A stretch of 10,952 nucleotides of DNA from Gammaproteobacteria bacterium (GCA_024234975.1 JACKNH010000046.1:1-10952); one strand, 5' to 3'. Shown: positions 1 to 6,362, counted from the first letter of the stretch. The notes: a model not told the origin generated them from the sequence alone. Made by a program: numbers and translations.

Positions 1-46
1 AGGGGGCGCGAGCAGGACTCCATGTGGCTTGGAGGCAGGCCCTGTG

Positions 47-80
47 GATCCCGGCACACCGCTGCGCGGTGTCCGGGATC
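47..80. repeat. Imperfect inverted repeat (intergenic hairpin)
   Basis: Bases 47-61 pair with 67-80: 14 pairs, one bulged C at 55, and a five-base loop (62-66). No T-run follows on either strand, so it does not look like an intrinsic terminator. It resembles an intergenic REP-like palindrome or a processing or stabilising hairpin downstream of hppA. Whether it is dispersed in the genome cannot be seen here. Confidence 0.6.
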
Positions 81-111
81 ACGAAAGAAGGGGGCTGCGC
101 GGTGTCGGGAT
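61..111. repeat. Direct repeat pair sharing the hairpin's right arm
   Basis: Bases 61-79 and 94-111 are the same sequence except for one missing C in the second copy. They are offset by 33 bases and begin GCTGCGCGGTGTC. The second copy has no matching left arm, so the pair looks like a full palindrome plus a half copy. This fits a decayed or mosaic intergenic repeat element; that reading is inference. Confidence 0.55.
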
Positions 112-116
112 GGCGG

Positions 117-146
117 AAAAAAAAGCCCCGCCGGAGCGGGGCTTTT
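117..146 (-). terminator. Intrinsic terminator of hppA
   Basis: Bases 121-131 pair perfectly with 136-146, an 11-bp stem rich in GC at its centre. On the minus strand the loop is UCCG closed by C-G, a UNCG-type stable tetraloop. Eight T residues (complement of 117-124) finish the structure on the minus strand. It begins about 25 bases after the hppA stop codon. The plus-strand side also has four T residues, so weak bidirectional action is possible. Confidence 0.92.
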
Positions 147-170
147 GCTACTGCGTAACGCTGTGCCGGA

Positions 171-2207
171 TTACAGCAGCGGCACGATCAGCAACGCGAC
201 GATGTTGATGATCTTGATCAGCGGGTTGACGGCCGGGCCGGCGGTGTCCTTATAGGGATCGCCGACGGTGTCACCGGTCACGGACGCCTTGTGTGTTTCC
301 GAGCCCTTGCCACCGTAGTTCCCGTCTTCGATGTACTTCTTGGCGTTATCCCACGCACCACCACCGGTACACATGGAAATCGCCACGAAGATACCGGTCA
401 CGATGGTGCCCATCAACATGCCACCGACGGCCATACGGGCAGCGTCCTCGCCCATCAGCAGCTTGATCGCGAATGCGAGGACAAGCGGCGTCAAGACCGG
501 CAGCACGGACGGCAGGATCATCTCCTTGATTGCGGCGCGGGTCAGCAGGTCGACAGCGCGGCCGTATTCCGGCTTGGCGGTGCCTTCCATGATGCCCGGG
601 ATTTCGCGGAACTGGCGGCGGACTTCCACGACCACCGAACCTGCCGCGCGGCCGACGGCTTCCATGGCCATGGCGCCGAACAGGTAAGGAATCAGGCCAC
701 CGACAAACAGGCCGATGATGACGGCCGGTTGTTCCAGGCTGAACTCCACCAGTTTGCCTTGTGCATCCAGGCTGTGGGTGAAGTCAGCGAACAACACCAG
801 CGCGGCGAGACCGGCTGAACCGATGGCATAACCCTTGGTCACGGCCTTGGTGGTGTTGCCGACCGCGTCCAGCGGATCGGTGATGCCGCGGATTTCCGGG
901 CCAAGCTCCGCCATTTCCGCGATGCCACCGGCGTTATCCGTGATCGGGCCATAGGCGTCCAGTGCGACAATGATGCCGGCCATCGACAGCATTGAAGTTG
1001 CAGCGATCGCAATGCCATATAAACCTGCGAGCGTATACGAGCCCCAGATGGCGATACACACCGACAACACCGGCAATGCGGTCGACTTCATCGACACCGC
1101 GATACCGGCAATGATGTTGGTGGCATGGCCGGTCTGCGATGCTTCGGCAACGTAGCGCACCGGACGGAACTCGGTGCCGGTGTAGTACTCGGTGATCCAC
1201 ACCATGGCCGCGGTCAGCACCAGACCGATGATGGCGCAGCCGAAGATGTTCATCACCGAGATGCCTTCGATGCCACCGAACATCCAGTTGGTGACCGGGT
1301 AAAACGCCACCGCGGCAATCACGCCGGCTATTGCGAGGCCCCGGTACAAGGCGTTCATGATCTTGCCGCCGTCGCTGGCTTTGACACCGAGCGAACCGAC
1401 TACTGAAGCAATGATGGATACACCACCAAGCACCAGCGGATACAGAATTGCATTGGCGCCGGCCTGCGGCAGCATCAACACGCCGAGCAACATGGTGGCG
1501 ATGACGGTTACCGCGTAGGTTTCGAACAGGTCCGCGGCCATGCCGGCGCAGTCGCCAACGTTGTCACCGACGTTGTCAGCAATAACGGCCGGGTTGCGCG
1601 GGTCATCTTCGGGGATGCCGGCTTCCACTTTACCGACCAGGTCGGCGCCGACGTCAGCGCCCTTGGTGAAGATGCCACCGCCGAGTCGGGCGAAGATGGA
1701 AATCAGCGAACTGCCGAAAGCCAGGCCGACCAGGGGATGCAGCATTTCAACCGACGCGGAGCCGTCGTCCAGAAAATGGTAGTAACCCGCCACACCGAGC
1801 AGACCCAGACCGACGACCAGCATGCCGGTGATGGAGCCGCCACGGAAGGCGACCTGAAGCGCAGCATTCAAACCCTTCTTTGCCGCTTCCGCAGTCCGCA
1901 GGTTGGAACGGACGGAGATGTTCATGCCGATGAAGCCGGCGGCGCCGGACAACACCGCGCCGATCACAAAGCCGATAGCGGTCTTGAGGTCCAGTGCAAT
2001 TGCAATGACAACGGCGAGAACGACACCGACGATACCGATGGTGGTGTACTGGCGATTGAGATACGCGGAAGCGCCTTGCTGAACGGCCGCGGCGATTTCG
2101 CGCATCCGTTCGTTGCCTTCCGGTTGAGACAGAATCCAACGGACTTGCCATGCGCCGTAAACGACGGCGAACAGACCGCATAGCAATGCCAACCCGATTG
2201 CGGACAT
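171..2207 (-). CDS. hppA: K+-independent H+-translocating membrane pyrophosphatase
   Basis: The 678-residue protein is a membrane-integral pyrophosphatase, which hydrolyses PPi and pumps protons across the inner membrane. Visible signatures are the PPi-binding motif DVGADLVGKVE (about 185-195), the Asp-rich DNVGDNVGDC stretch (211-220), DNAGGIAEM (424-432) and a second acidic/Lys-rich motif near the C-terminus. Hydrophobic segments throughout fit the family's roughly 16 helices, and the length is normal. GNTTKAVTKG places Lys at 454 and Thr at 457. In this family Lys there, in place of Ala, marks the K+-independent, H+-pumping class. The ATG at 2207 has a strong Shine-Dalgarno 8 bases upstream, and a terminator follows the stop. 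The gene lies downstream of pfp on the same strand, but a terminator separates them, so its own promoter is likely. Confidence 0.97.
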   Translation of the reverse strand: MSAIGLALLCGLFAVVYGAWQVRWILSQPEGNERMREIAAAVQQGASAYLNRQYTTIGIVGVVLAVVIAIALDLKTAIGFVIGAVLSGAAGFIGMNISVRSNLRTAEAAKKGLNAALQVAFRGGSITGMLVVGLGLLGVAGYYHFLDDGSASVEMLHPLVGLAFGSSLISIFARLGGGIFTKGADVGADLVGKVEAGIPEDDPRNPAVIADNVGDNVGDCAGMAADLFETYAVTVIATMLLGVLMLPQAGANAILYPLVLGGVSIIASVVGSLGVKASDGGKIMNALYRGLAIAGVIAAVAFYPVTNWMFGGIEGISVMNIFGCAIIGLVLTAAMVWITEYYTGTEFRPVRYVAEASQTGHATNIIAGIAVSMKSTALPVLSVCIAIWGSYTLAGLYGIAIAATSMLSMAGIIVALDAYGPITDNAGGIAEMAELGPEIRGITDPLDAVGNTTKAVTKGYAIGSAGLAALVLFADFTHSLDAQGKLVEFSLEQPAVIIGLFVGGLIPYLFGAMAMEAVGRAAGSVVVEVRRQFREIPGIMEGTAKPEYGRAVDLLTRAAIKEMILPSVLPVLTPLVLAFAIKLLMGEDAARMAVGGMLMGTIVTGIFVAISMCTGGGAWDNAKKYIEDGNYGGKGSETHKASVTGDTVGDPYKDTAGPAVNPLIKIINIVALLIVPLL

Positions 2208-2215
2208 TATGATTT

Positions 2216-2223
2216 CCCCCTTT
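2216..2223 (-). promoter_or_regulatory. Ribosome binding site of hppA
   Basis: Read on the minus strand this is AAAGGGGG, ending 8 bases before the ATG at 2207. It supports that start codon over any alternative and suggests efficient translation. Confidence 0.8.
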
Positions 2224-2339
2224 GCATATGATTGACTGACGGTTTGTACCTGAACTGCGCACTACATGAAGCAAATCGATTCTGGTACAGCGTGATCACG
2301 TCGACCGGACCCACCGTCTGCCGGCACGAAGGCGGCGCC

Positions 2340-2361
2340 GGAATTCCTGGTCAGAAATTCC
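2340..2361 (-). repeat. 22-bp near-perfect inverted repeat upstream of hppA
   Basis: Arms 2340-2349 and 2352-2361 match at 9 of 10 positions around a 2-base centre. On the minus-strand RNA the mismatch is a U-G wobble, so a transcript would fold into an almost continuous stem. It lies about 133 bases upstream of the hppA start. It could be a protein-binding operator or a leader hairpin; which one is not decidable here. Confidence 0.5.
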
Positions 2362-2456
2362 GTGACGTTTCCATGTCAGATGAATCCCGCGTGGACGGTG
2401 CGGTAACGCCGGTTCGCTGTGCTGAACCTCCCAGAGCATTCATGGCATCTTAAAGA

Positions 2457-2485
2457 AAAAGGGCGGGTGATTCACCCGCCCTTTT
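2457..2485 (-). terminator. Intrinsic terminator of pfp
   Basis: Bases 2457-2469 pair perfectly with 2473-2485 around a 3-base loop, a 13-bp stem. On the minus strand it is followed by TTTTTCTTT. It starts about 52 bases after the pfp stop codon and should limit read-through into hppA. The plus-strand side also carries a TTTT tract, so it may act in both directions. Confidence 0.9.
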
Positions 2486-2537
2486 GCGTTACGCAGCCGA
2501 GGCCGTCGATTGGACAAATGACCGCGGTTCGCTGCAA

Positions 2538-3815
2538 TCAGACCTGGAAGGTCGTGCCGAGCTTTTTCGGCACTGCAACATTCCGCAATTCGACGTAGGC
2601 CGGCAGGCCATCGATGTAGGGCGGGTAGTCTTCCCCCTGGATCAACGGGGCGAGGTAGCGACGGCACGCCTCGGTGATGCCGAAGCCGTCTTCAGTGATG
2701 TACTCGGCCGGCATTTTCTTTTCGACGTTGGCGACGTTTGCCAGCGCTGTTTCGCCAATCCGCCATTGGTACGGTGAATCGGACTCGCGAACGATGGTCG
2801 GCATCACGGCGTTTTTGCCGTCCAGTGCGAATTCCACTGCGGCCCGACCGAGCGCGTAGGCTTGCTCGACGTCGGTCTTTGAAGCGATGTGGCGTGCCGC
2901 GCGCTGCAGGTAGTCGGCCACCGCCCAATGGTACTTGTATCCCAGTTGATCCTTGATCAATTTCGCGATCACGGGGCCCACACCCCCCAACTGGGCATGC
3001 CCGAAGGCATCACGCGAGCCGGCTTCCGCCACAAACTTGCCATCGGCATTGCGCAAGCCTTCGGAAACCACGATGGCGCAGTATCCGAAATTGTCGACGC
3101 TGGCTTTCACCTTGGCCAGGAATGCTGTTTCGTCGAATACGATTTCCGGGAACAGGATGATGTGGGGCGCGGCACCCGGTTTATCGGCGGCAAGGCCACC
3201 GGCGGCAGCGATCCAGCCGGCATGGCGGCCCATGACTTCCATGACGAAGACCTTGGTGGAGGTTTTGGCCATCGACGCCACGTCGTAGCCTGCTTCGCGA
3301 ATCGACACGGCCACGTATTTGGCGACCGAGCCGAAGCCGGGGCAGTTGTCGGTGATCGGCAGGTCATTGTCCACGGTTTTGGGAATGCCCACCGCGGTCA
3401 GCGGGTAGCCGGCGGCACGGGCGAATTCAGCCACTTTGTTGGAGGTATCCTGCGAATCACCGCCGCCGTTGTAAAAGAAATAGCCGATGTCGTGGGCCTT
3501 GAATACTTCGAGCAGGCGTTCGTACTCGGCGCGGTTCTGGTCAAAACCCTTCAGCTTGTAGCGGCAGGAGCCGAAAGCCCCGGACGGCGTGTAGCGCAGC
3601 GCGGCGATGTCGGCGTCGGTTTCCTGCGACGTATCAATCAGATCTTCGGTCAAAGCGCCTATGATGCCGTTGCGGCCGGCGTAGACATTGGCGATTTCGT
3701 CGCGGTGTGCGCGGGCGGTTTCGATGACGCCACAGGCACTGGCGTTGATGACGGCGGTCACGCCACCGGATTGCGCATAAAATGCGTTTCGTGCGGTCAT
3801 AGCTGGGGTTTGCAT
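2538..3815 (-). CDS. pfp: Pyrophosphate-dependent 6-phosphofructokinase
   Basis: The 425-residue phosphofructokinase interconverts fructose 6-phosphate + PPi and fructose 1,6-bisphosphate + Pi, acting reversibly in the cytoplasm. Family landmarks are the N-terminal SGG (16-18), GGGDS (117-121), PKTVDND (145-151, catalytic Asp149) and the sugar-phosphate motif MGRHAGW (195-201). Asp120 and Lys146 occupy the two positions (104 and 124 in E. coli PfkA numbering) where ATP enzymes carry Gly; Asp and Lys there mark PPi use. The residue before Asp120 is Gly, where ATP enzymes have a Mg-binding Asp. The start is uncertain. ATG at 3815 has AAGG directly against it, while ATG at 3800 (residue 6) has AAGGA 14 bases upstream; both precede the conserved core. 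It lies upstream of hppA on the same strand with a terminator between, and is divergent from bepA. Confidence 0.95.
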   Translation of the reverse strand: MQTPAMTARNAFYAQSGGVTAVINASACGVIETARAHRDEIANVYAGRNGIIGALTEDLIDTSQETDADIAALRYTPSGAFGSCRYKLKGFDQNRAEYERLLEVFKAHDIGYFFYNGGGDSQDTSNKVAEFARAAGYPLTAVGIPKTVDNDLPITDNCPGFGSVAKYVAVSIREAGYDVASMAKTSTKVFVMEVMGRHAGWIAAAGGLAADKPGAAPHIILFPEIVFDETAFLAKVKASVDNFGYCAIVVSEGLRNADGKFVAEAGSRDAFGHAQLGGVGPVIAKLIKDQLGYKYHWAVADYLQRAARHIASKTDVEQAYALGRAAVEFALDGKNAVMPTIVRESDSPYQWRIGETALANVANVEKKMPAEYITEDGFGITEACRRYLAPLIQGEDYPPYIDGLPAYVELRNVAVPKKLGTTFQV

Positions 3816-3834
3816 CCTTGAGTAGGTGATGCAA
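3810..3834. promoter_or_regulatory. Dyad over the pfp start, candidate operator
   Basis: TTGCATC at 3810-3816 and GATGCAA at 3828-3834 form a perfect 7-bp inverted repeat with an 11-base spacer. It covers the upstream pfp ATG (3813-3815), the predicted pfp transcription start, and the -35 and spacer of the opposite-facing promoter. Its position fits a repressor site controlling one or both divergent units. No known regulator's consensus was recognised. Confidence 0.4.
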
Positions 3835-3845
3835 CCGAATATACC
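3818..3845 (+). promoter_or_regulatory. Candidate promoter of bepA-soxYZ
   Basis: TTGAGT (3818-3823), a 16-base spacer and TATACC (3840-3845) form a moderate sigma-70 match about 105 bases upstream of the bepA start. Its -10 overlaps the pfp -10 on the other strand, so the two promoters would face each other and compete. Sequence match only. Confidence 0.35.
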
Positions 3846-3866
3846 GTCTATGGATAAGCACGGAAA
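3838..3866 (-). promoter_or_regulatory. Predicted sigma-70 promoter of pfp
   Basis: On the minus strand TATATT (3838-3843) is a 5-of-6 match to the -10 box. Seventeen bases upstream is a weak -35, TTTCCG (3861-3866). Transcription would start near 3831, leaving a leader of about 16 bases to ATG 3815 or 31 bases to ATG 3800. The latter fits ribosome loading better. Confidence 0.45.
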
Positions 3867-3950
3867 GCTGGCCGCCGGCGCGTAGAACTCGCGATTTTAC
3901 AAATGGTCAACCATCAAACGGATGAGACGTTTTACGCTCGTTATCAGCCT

Positions 3951-5411
3951 ATGATCAAAAAGTTGCCTGCACTGTTTCTGGGCCTGGCGTTGCCGCTGGC
4001 GACCATGGGTCAGAACGTCATCGAGCTGCCCGATATCGGCGATTCGGCAGGTTCGATCATCTCACCCCAGCAGGAGCGCATGCTGGGCAGTGAATCCATG
4101 CGCCAGATCCGCCGCGAAGCGCCGGTCATTGATGATACGGAAGTGGAAGATTACATCCGTTCGCTGGGCGGCAAGATCGCCGACCAGGCCGATTTCTACC
4201 TGCCGATCAATTTCTTCATGATCAAGCAGAACGATATCAATGCATTTGCCGTGCCCGGCGGTTACGTCGGGGTGAATTCCGGCCTGTTGCTGAACTCACG
4301 CAGTGAAAGCGAAGTGGCGTCGGTTCTGGCGCATGAAGTCGTTCACCTGACGCAACGCCATACCGTGCGCTCCATCGAGGCGCAGGGCCGGACCGCGATT
4401 CCGGCATTGATTGCAATGCTCGGCGCCATCGCCCTGGCGGCTGCCAGTCCGGAAGCGGGGCAGGCTGCCATTGTCGGTGTGCAGGCCGCCCAGCAGCAGT
4501 ATGCGATCAACTTCACCCGCGGCAACGAGCAGGAAGCCGATCGCATCGGCATCCAGCTGCTCTACGACGCCGGGTTCGATCCCATGGCGATGCCGGAATT
4601 CTTCCAGAAGTTGCAGTTGGCCAATCGTTACACGGATATGACCAACGTACCGGAGTACCTGTTGACGCACCCGGTGACCAACAACCGTATTGCTGAAGCC
4701 CGCGATCGCGCGGAACGATTGCCGCGGGTACAAGTTGAAAGCAGCAAGGCCTACCACCTGACCTGGGCCAAACTCAAGGTACTGACGGCGGACAACCCGT
4801 TGCAGGCCAGGCAGTACTACGAAGCGATTCTGCGCAGTGGCGACTACGAGGACAGGGACGTCGCGCTGTACGGCCTCGCGCTCGGGCAGGCGGCTGCGGC
4901 CAACTACGACGATGCACGCGCCACGCTCACGGATCTGATTCGCAGAAATCCGGATCAGATTGCCTACCGGCTCGCCGCGGCGGACCTGGAAATGCGGGCG
5001 GGAAATGTTTTGTATGCCACCGATCTTTACCGTATCGCGTATGAACTGGCGCCCGACAGCCGGGCTGCGCTATATGGTGTGGCAACCACCTTGACGCTGA
5101 CGGATCATGCAGAGGAAGCGCGCGAAATCATGCGTGAAAAAGGCTTCAGGGATGAAGACGATCCGCGTTATTTTCGTGTACTCGCCGACGCCGAGGTACG
5201 GGCCGGCCGCGAAGCGGACGGACGCTTCTCAATGGCGGAATACTATTACCGCATCGGCGAATACCAGCTGGCAATGCGTCAGCTGGACCTGGCGCAACAG
5301 GCCAACGGCCTGACCAACTACCAGACGCAGCGTATCCGTGCCCGCATGATGGAAATCAACGACGAGCTCGCGCGGTTCCGCAAGGAGCGCGACCGCGAGC
5401 GTCGAAATTGA
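3951..5411 (+). CDS. bepA: BepA-like periplasmic M48 metalloprotease with TPR tail
   Basis: From ATG 3951 the product has 486 residues, close to E. coli BepA (487). BepA is a periplasmic protease-chaperone that promotes or degrades outer-membrane proteins such as LptD at the Bam complex. A Sec signal peptide starts MIKKLPALFLGLALP, with likely cleavage near ATMGQ. The zinc site is HEVVH at 128-132 with the third ligand in EADRIG (Glu195). The THPV motif (His240) matches the position of BepA's autoinhibitory histidine switch. Residues from about 270 to the end are helical repeats of TPR type. An in-frame ATG at 3903 would add 16 polar residues before the signal peptide, so 3951 is preferred, although neither start has a clear Shine-Dalgarno. 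The stop overlaps the TTG start of soxY, suggesting co-transcription. Confidence 0.92.
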   Translation: MIKKLPALFLGLALPLATMGQNVIELPDIGDSAGSIISPQQERMLGSESMRQIRREAPVIDDTEVEDYIRSLGGKIADQADFYLPINFFMIKQNDINAFAVPGGYVGVNSGLLLNSRSESEVASVLAHEVVHLTQRHTVRSIEAQGRTAIPALIAMLGAIALAAASPEAGQAAIVGVQAAQQQYAINFTRGNEQEADRIGIQLLYDAGFDPMAMPEFFQKLQLANRYTDMTNVPEYLLTHPVTNNRIAEARDRAERLPRVQVESSKAYHLTWAKLKVLTADNPLQARQYYEAILRSGDYEDRDVALYGLALGQAAAANYDDARATLTDLIRRNPDQIAYRLAAADLEMRAGNVLYATDLYRIAYELAPDSRAALYGVATTLTLTDHAEEAREIMREKGFRDEDDPRYFRVLADAEVRAGREADGRFSMAEYYYRIGEYQLAMRQLDLAQQANGLTNYQTQRIRARMMEINDELARFRKERDRERRN

Positions 5412-5893
5412 TTCGTCCGCCGTCACGCGGATCACTGTCGCGACGTTTCCTGTTGACGCGACTCGTGGGCCTTGGCAGTACGCTGCTGGCACTGGTGACG
5501 CGTTCGGCTGGCAGTCGCGCAGGTGAGCGGCCGCAGGCGGCCTTCGCGGCTCGCGACGAGACGACGGTGTTGGCGGAACTTTTCGGCTCGGCGCCTGCGC
5601 AGGTTTCCTCCGCCATCCGGATCGACGTTGCATCGTTCATCGCCGATGGCGCCGTCGTACCGCTGCAGGTGAGCGTCGATACCCTCCATGATGTTTCATC
5701 CATTGCTGTCATCGCCCCGCGCAACCCGGTGTTACTGGTCGCACATTTCGAATTGCATCCGCGCGCACTGCCCGAGGTTGCCACCCGTATCAAGCTGGCA
5801 ATGACCCAGGAGATTGTCGTTGCGGCGCAAACGTCCGCCGGCGTTCTACTCAACCGCCGTCGGGTGGAGGTTGCGCGCGGAGGTTGCGCGTGA
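5408..5893 (+). CDS. soxY: SoxY-like sulfur carrier protein, Tat-exported
   Basis: This 161-residue protein matches SoxY, the periplasmic subunit that carries sulfur intermediates on a C-terminal Cys during thiosulfate or sulfide oxidation by the Sox system. A twin-arginine motif SRRFLLT (11-17) precedes a hydrophobic stretch (14-31), and AFA at 45-47 is one possible cleavage site. The mature part has SoxY-like features: a VVPLQVSV strand, NPVLLVAHFEL, and RIKLAMTQEI. The terminal strand RRVEVARGGCA aligns with the usual KEVKVTIGGCGG, so Cys160 is retained, but the protein ends in Ala161 and lacks the two trailing glycines. TTG at 5408 overlaps the bepA stop as TTGA; it is the plausible start because it lies 10 residues before the Tat motif, though its ribosome binding site is weak. 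It overlaps soxZ by 4 bases. No soxXAB or soxCD is visible in this window. Confidence 0.88.
   Translation: MIRPPSRGSLSRRFLLTRLVGLGSTLLALVTRSAGSRAGERPQAAFAARDETTVLAELFGSAPAQVSSAIRIDVASFIADGAVVPLQVSVDTLHDVSSIAVIAPRNPVLLVAHFELHPRALPEVATRIKLAMTQEIVVAAQTSAGVLLNRRRVEVARGGCA
5866..5891 (+). repeat. 13-bp tandem repeat at the soxY/soxZ junction
   Basis: Two adjacent 13-base units, 5866-5878 and 5879-5891, match at the first 12 bases (GGAGGTTGCGCG). Thirteen is not a multiple of three, so the units are read in different frames of soxY: the first as part of VEVAR, the second as GGCA plus part of the stop. The second unit also supplies the soxZ Shine-Dalgarno. Confidence 0.85.
5879..5883 (+). promoter_or_regulatory. 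Ribosome binding site deciding the soxZ start
   Basis: GGAGG lies 6 bases before the GTG at 5890 and directly against the TTG at 5884. It therefore selects GTG 5890 as the soxZ start. The same bases encode the Gly-Gly before Cys160 of SoxY. Confidence 0.75.
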
Positions 5894-6192
5894 CTGATTC
5901 GATCCGCGTGCGGGCCGAACGTCTCGCCGACATTCTCGAGCTCCGCATTTTGATCGCGCACCCGATGACCGTTGCAACCGGAGAGGGCGCGATGCGGGTC
6001 GCCGGGCATTTCATCACGAGAGTCGATGTCGAGTATGGCGGCGAGGTTGTGCTGGTGGCGCACTTCGAGCAGGGCGTCGCGCGCAATCCGTTGCTCGTTT
6101 GTCGTCTGCGACCCGCTACTCAGACGGACGAAATCGCAATCGTCTGGCGCGATAACCTTGGTGAGCATGATCGTCTGACGATGATGGTGTGA
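5890..6192 (+). CDS. soxZ: SoxZ-like sulfur carrier partner
   Basis: A 100-residue SoxZ homologue, the immunoglobulin-like partner that forms the SoxYZ heterodimer in the periplasm. SoxZ has no signal peptide of its own and none is seen here, consistent with export together with Tat-targeted SoxY. Family landmarks in order are LRILIAHPM, AGHFITRV, VLVAHFEQGVARNP and IVWRDNLGEHD, which match canonical SoxZ in spacing and length. GTG 5890 is chosen because GGAGG lies 6 bases upstream and GTG overlaps the soxY stop as GTGA, typical of translational coupling. No clear terminator follows the stop, so downstream transcription could continue toward 6445. Confidence 0.9.
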   Translation: MTDSIRVRAERLADILELRILIAHPMTVATGEGAMRVAGHFITRVDVEYGGEVVLVAHFEQGVARNPLLVCRLRPATQTDEIAIVWRDNLGEHDRLTMMV

Positions 6193-6261
6193 CGCCGTGG
6201 ATCAGCTGTTTGCCATGGTCTGGCTGGGAATAATTCCTGTTCCCCTAGGCCGTCCATCTGA

Positions 6262-6288
6262 TTGAAATGTTGCTAATTGTTGTATCAT
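6262..6288 (+). promoter_or_regulatory. Candidate promoter downstream of soxZ
   Basis: TTGAAA (6262-6267) and TATCAT (6283-6288) each match sigma-70 boxes well, but the spacer is only 15 bases, short of the usual 16-18. The surrounding 60 bases are more AT-rich than the rest of the window. If used, it would give a leader of about 150 bases for the gene at 6445. Confidence 0.3.
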
Positions 6289-6300
6289 TTGCCGCGCCGC

Positions 6301-6330
6301 GTCATTTGAGTACTTAGTCACAGAAATGAC
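6301..6330. repeat. Inverted repeat GTCATTT / AAATGAC
   Basis: Perfect 7-bp arms at 6301-6307 and 6324-6330 are separated by 16 bases. It lies just downstream of the candidate promoter at 6262-6288, so it could be an operator or a leader stem. No T-tract follows, so it is not a terminator. Confidence 0.35.
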
Positions 6331-6362
6331 GTCGTACTTCTCTAAAATCGCCTTCCACTAAA

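Larger units (their letters stand above)
2208..2456 (-). other. hppA upstream region / probable 5' leader
   Basis: About 250 bases lie between the pfp terminator and the hppA start, with no convincing gene. The region holds the hppA ribosome binding site, a perfect 10-bp palindrome CGTGATCACG at 2291-2300, and a larger inverted repeat at 2340-2361. A promoter for hppA should lie here, because the upstream terminator isolates the gene, but I see no good -35/-10 pair. No known riboswitch class was recognised. Confidence 0.5.

Noticed and set aside
291..818. 175-residue plus-strand open frame opposite hppA
   Set aside because: It lies wholly antisense to an unmistakable hppA, is His/Asp/Gln-rich in a way typical of reversed GC-rich coding sequence, and shows no family motif.
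2291..2300. CGTGATCACG palindrome as an FNR/CRP-type site
   Set aside because: It is a perfect palindrome but lacks the spacing and half-sites of FNR (TTGAT-N4-ATCAA) or CRP; a 10-bp palindrome can be chance.
2232..2453. 73-residue plus-strand frame in the hppA-pfp spacer
   Set aside because: No ribosome binding site, no hydrophobic or family pattern, and it overlaps the hppA leader elements.
2889..3821. 310-residue plus-strand open frame opposite pfp
   Set aside because: Long, but fully antisense to a strongly recognised phosphofructokinase. Its composition mirrors the complementary codons, and no domain is recognisable.
5356..6168. 270-residue minus-strand open frame opposite soxYZ
   Set aside because: SoxY and SoxZ on the plus strand match their families along their full length; this frame is Ser/Arg/Thr-rich without motifs.
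6228..6246. Short inverted repeat after soxZ as a possible terminator
   Set aside because: The arms are only about 5 bp, AT-rich, and not followed by a T-run.
6197..6265. 22-codon GTG-initiated frame just after soxZ
   Set aside because: No ribosome binding site, no recognisable features, and short enough to arise by chance.
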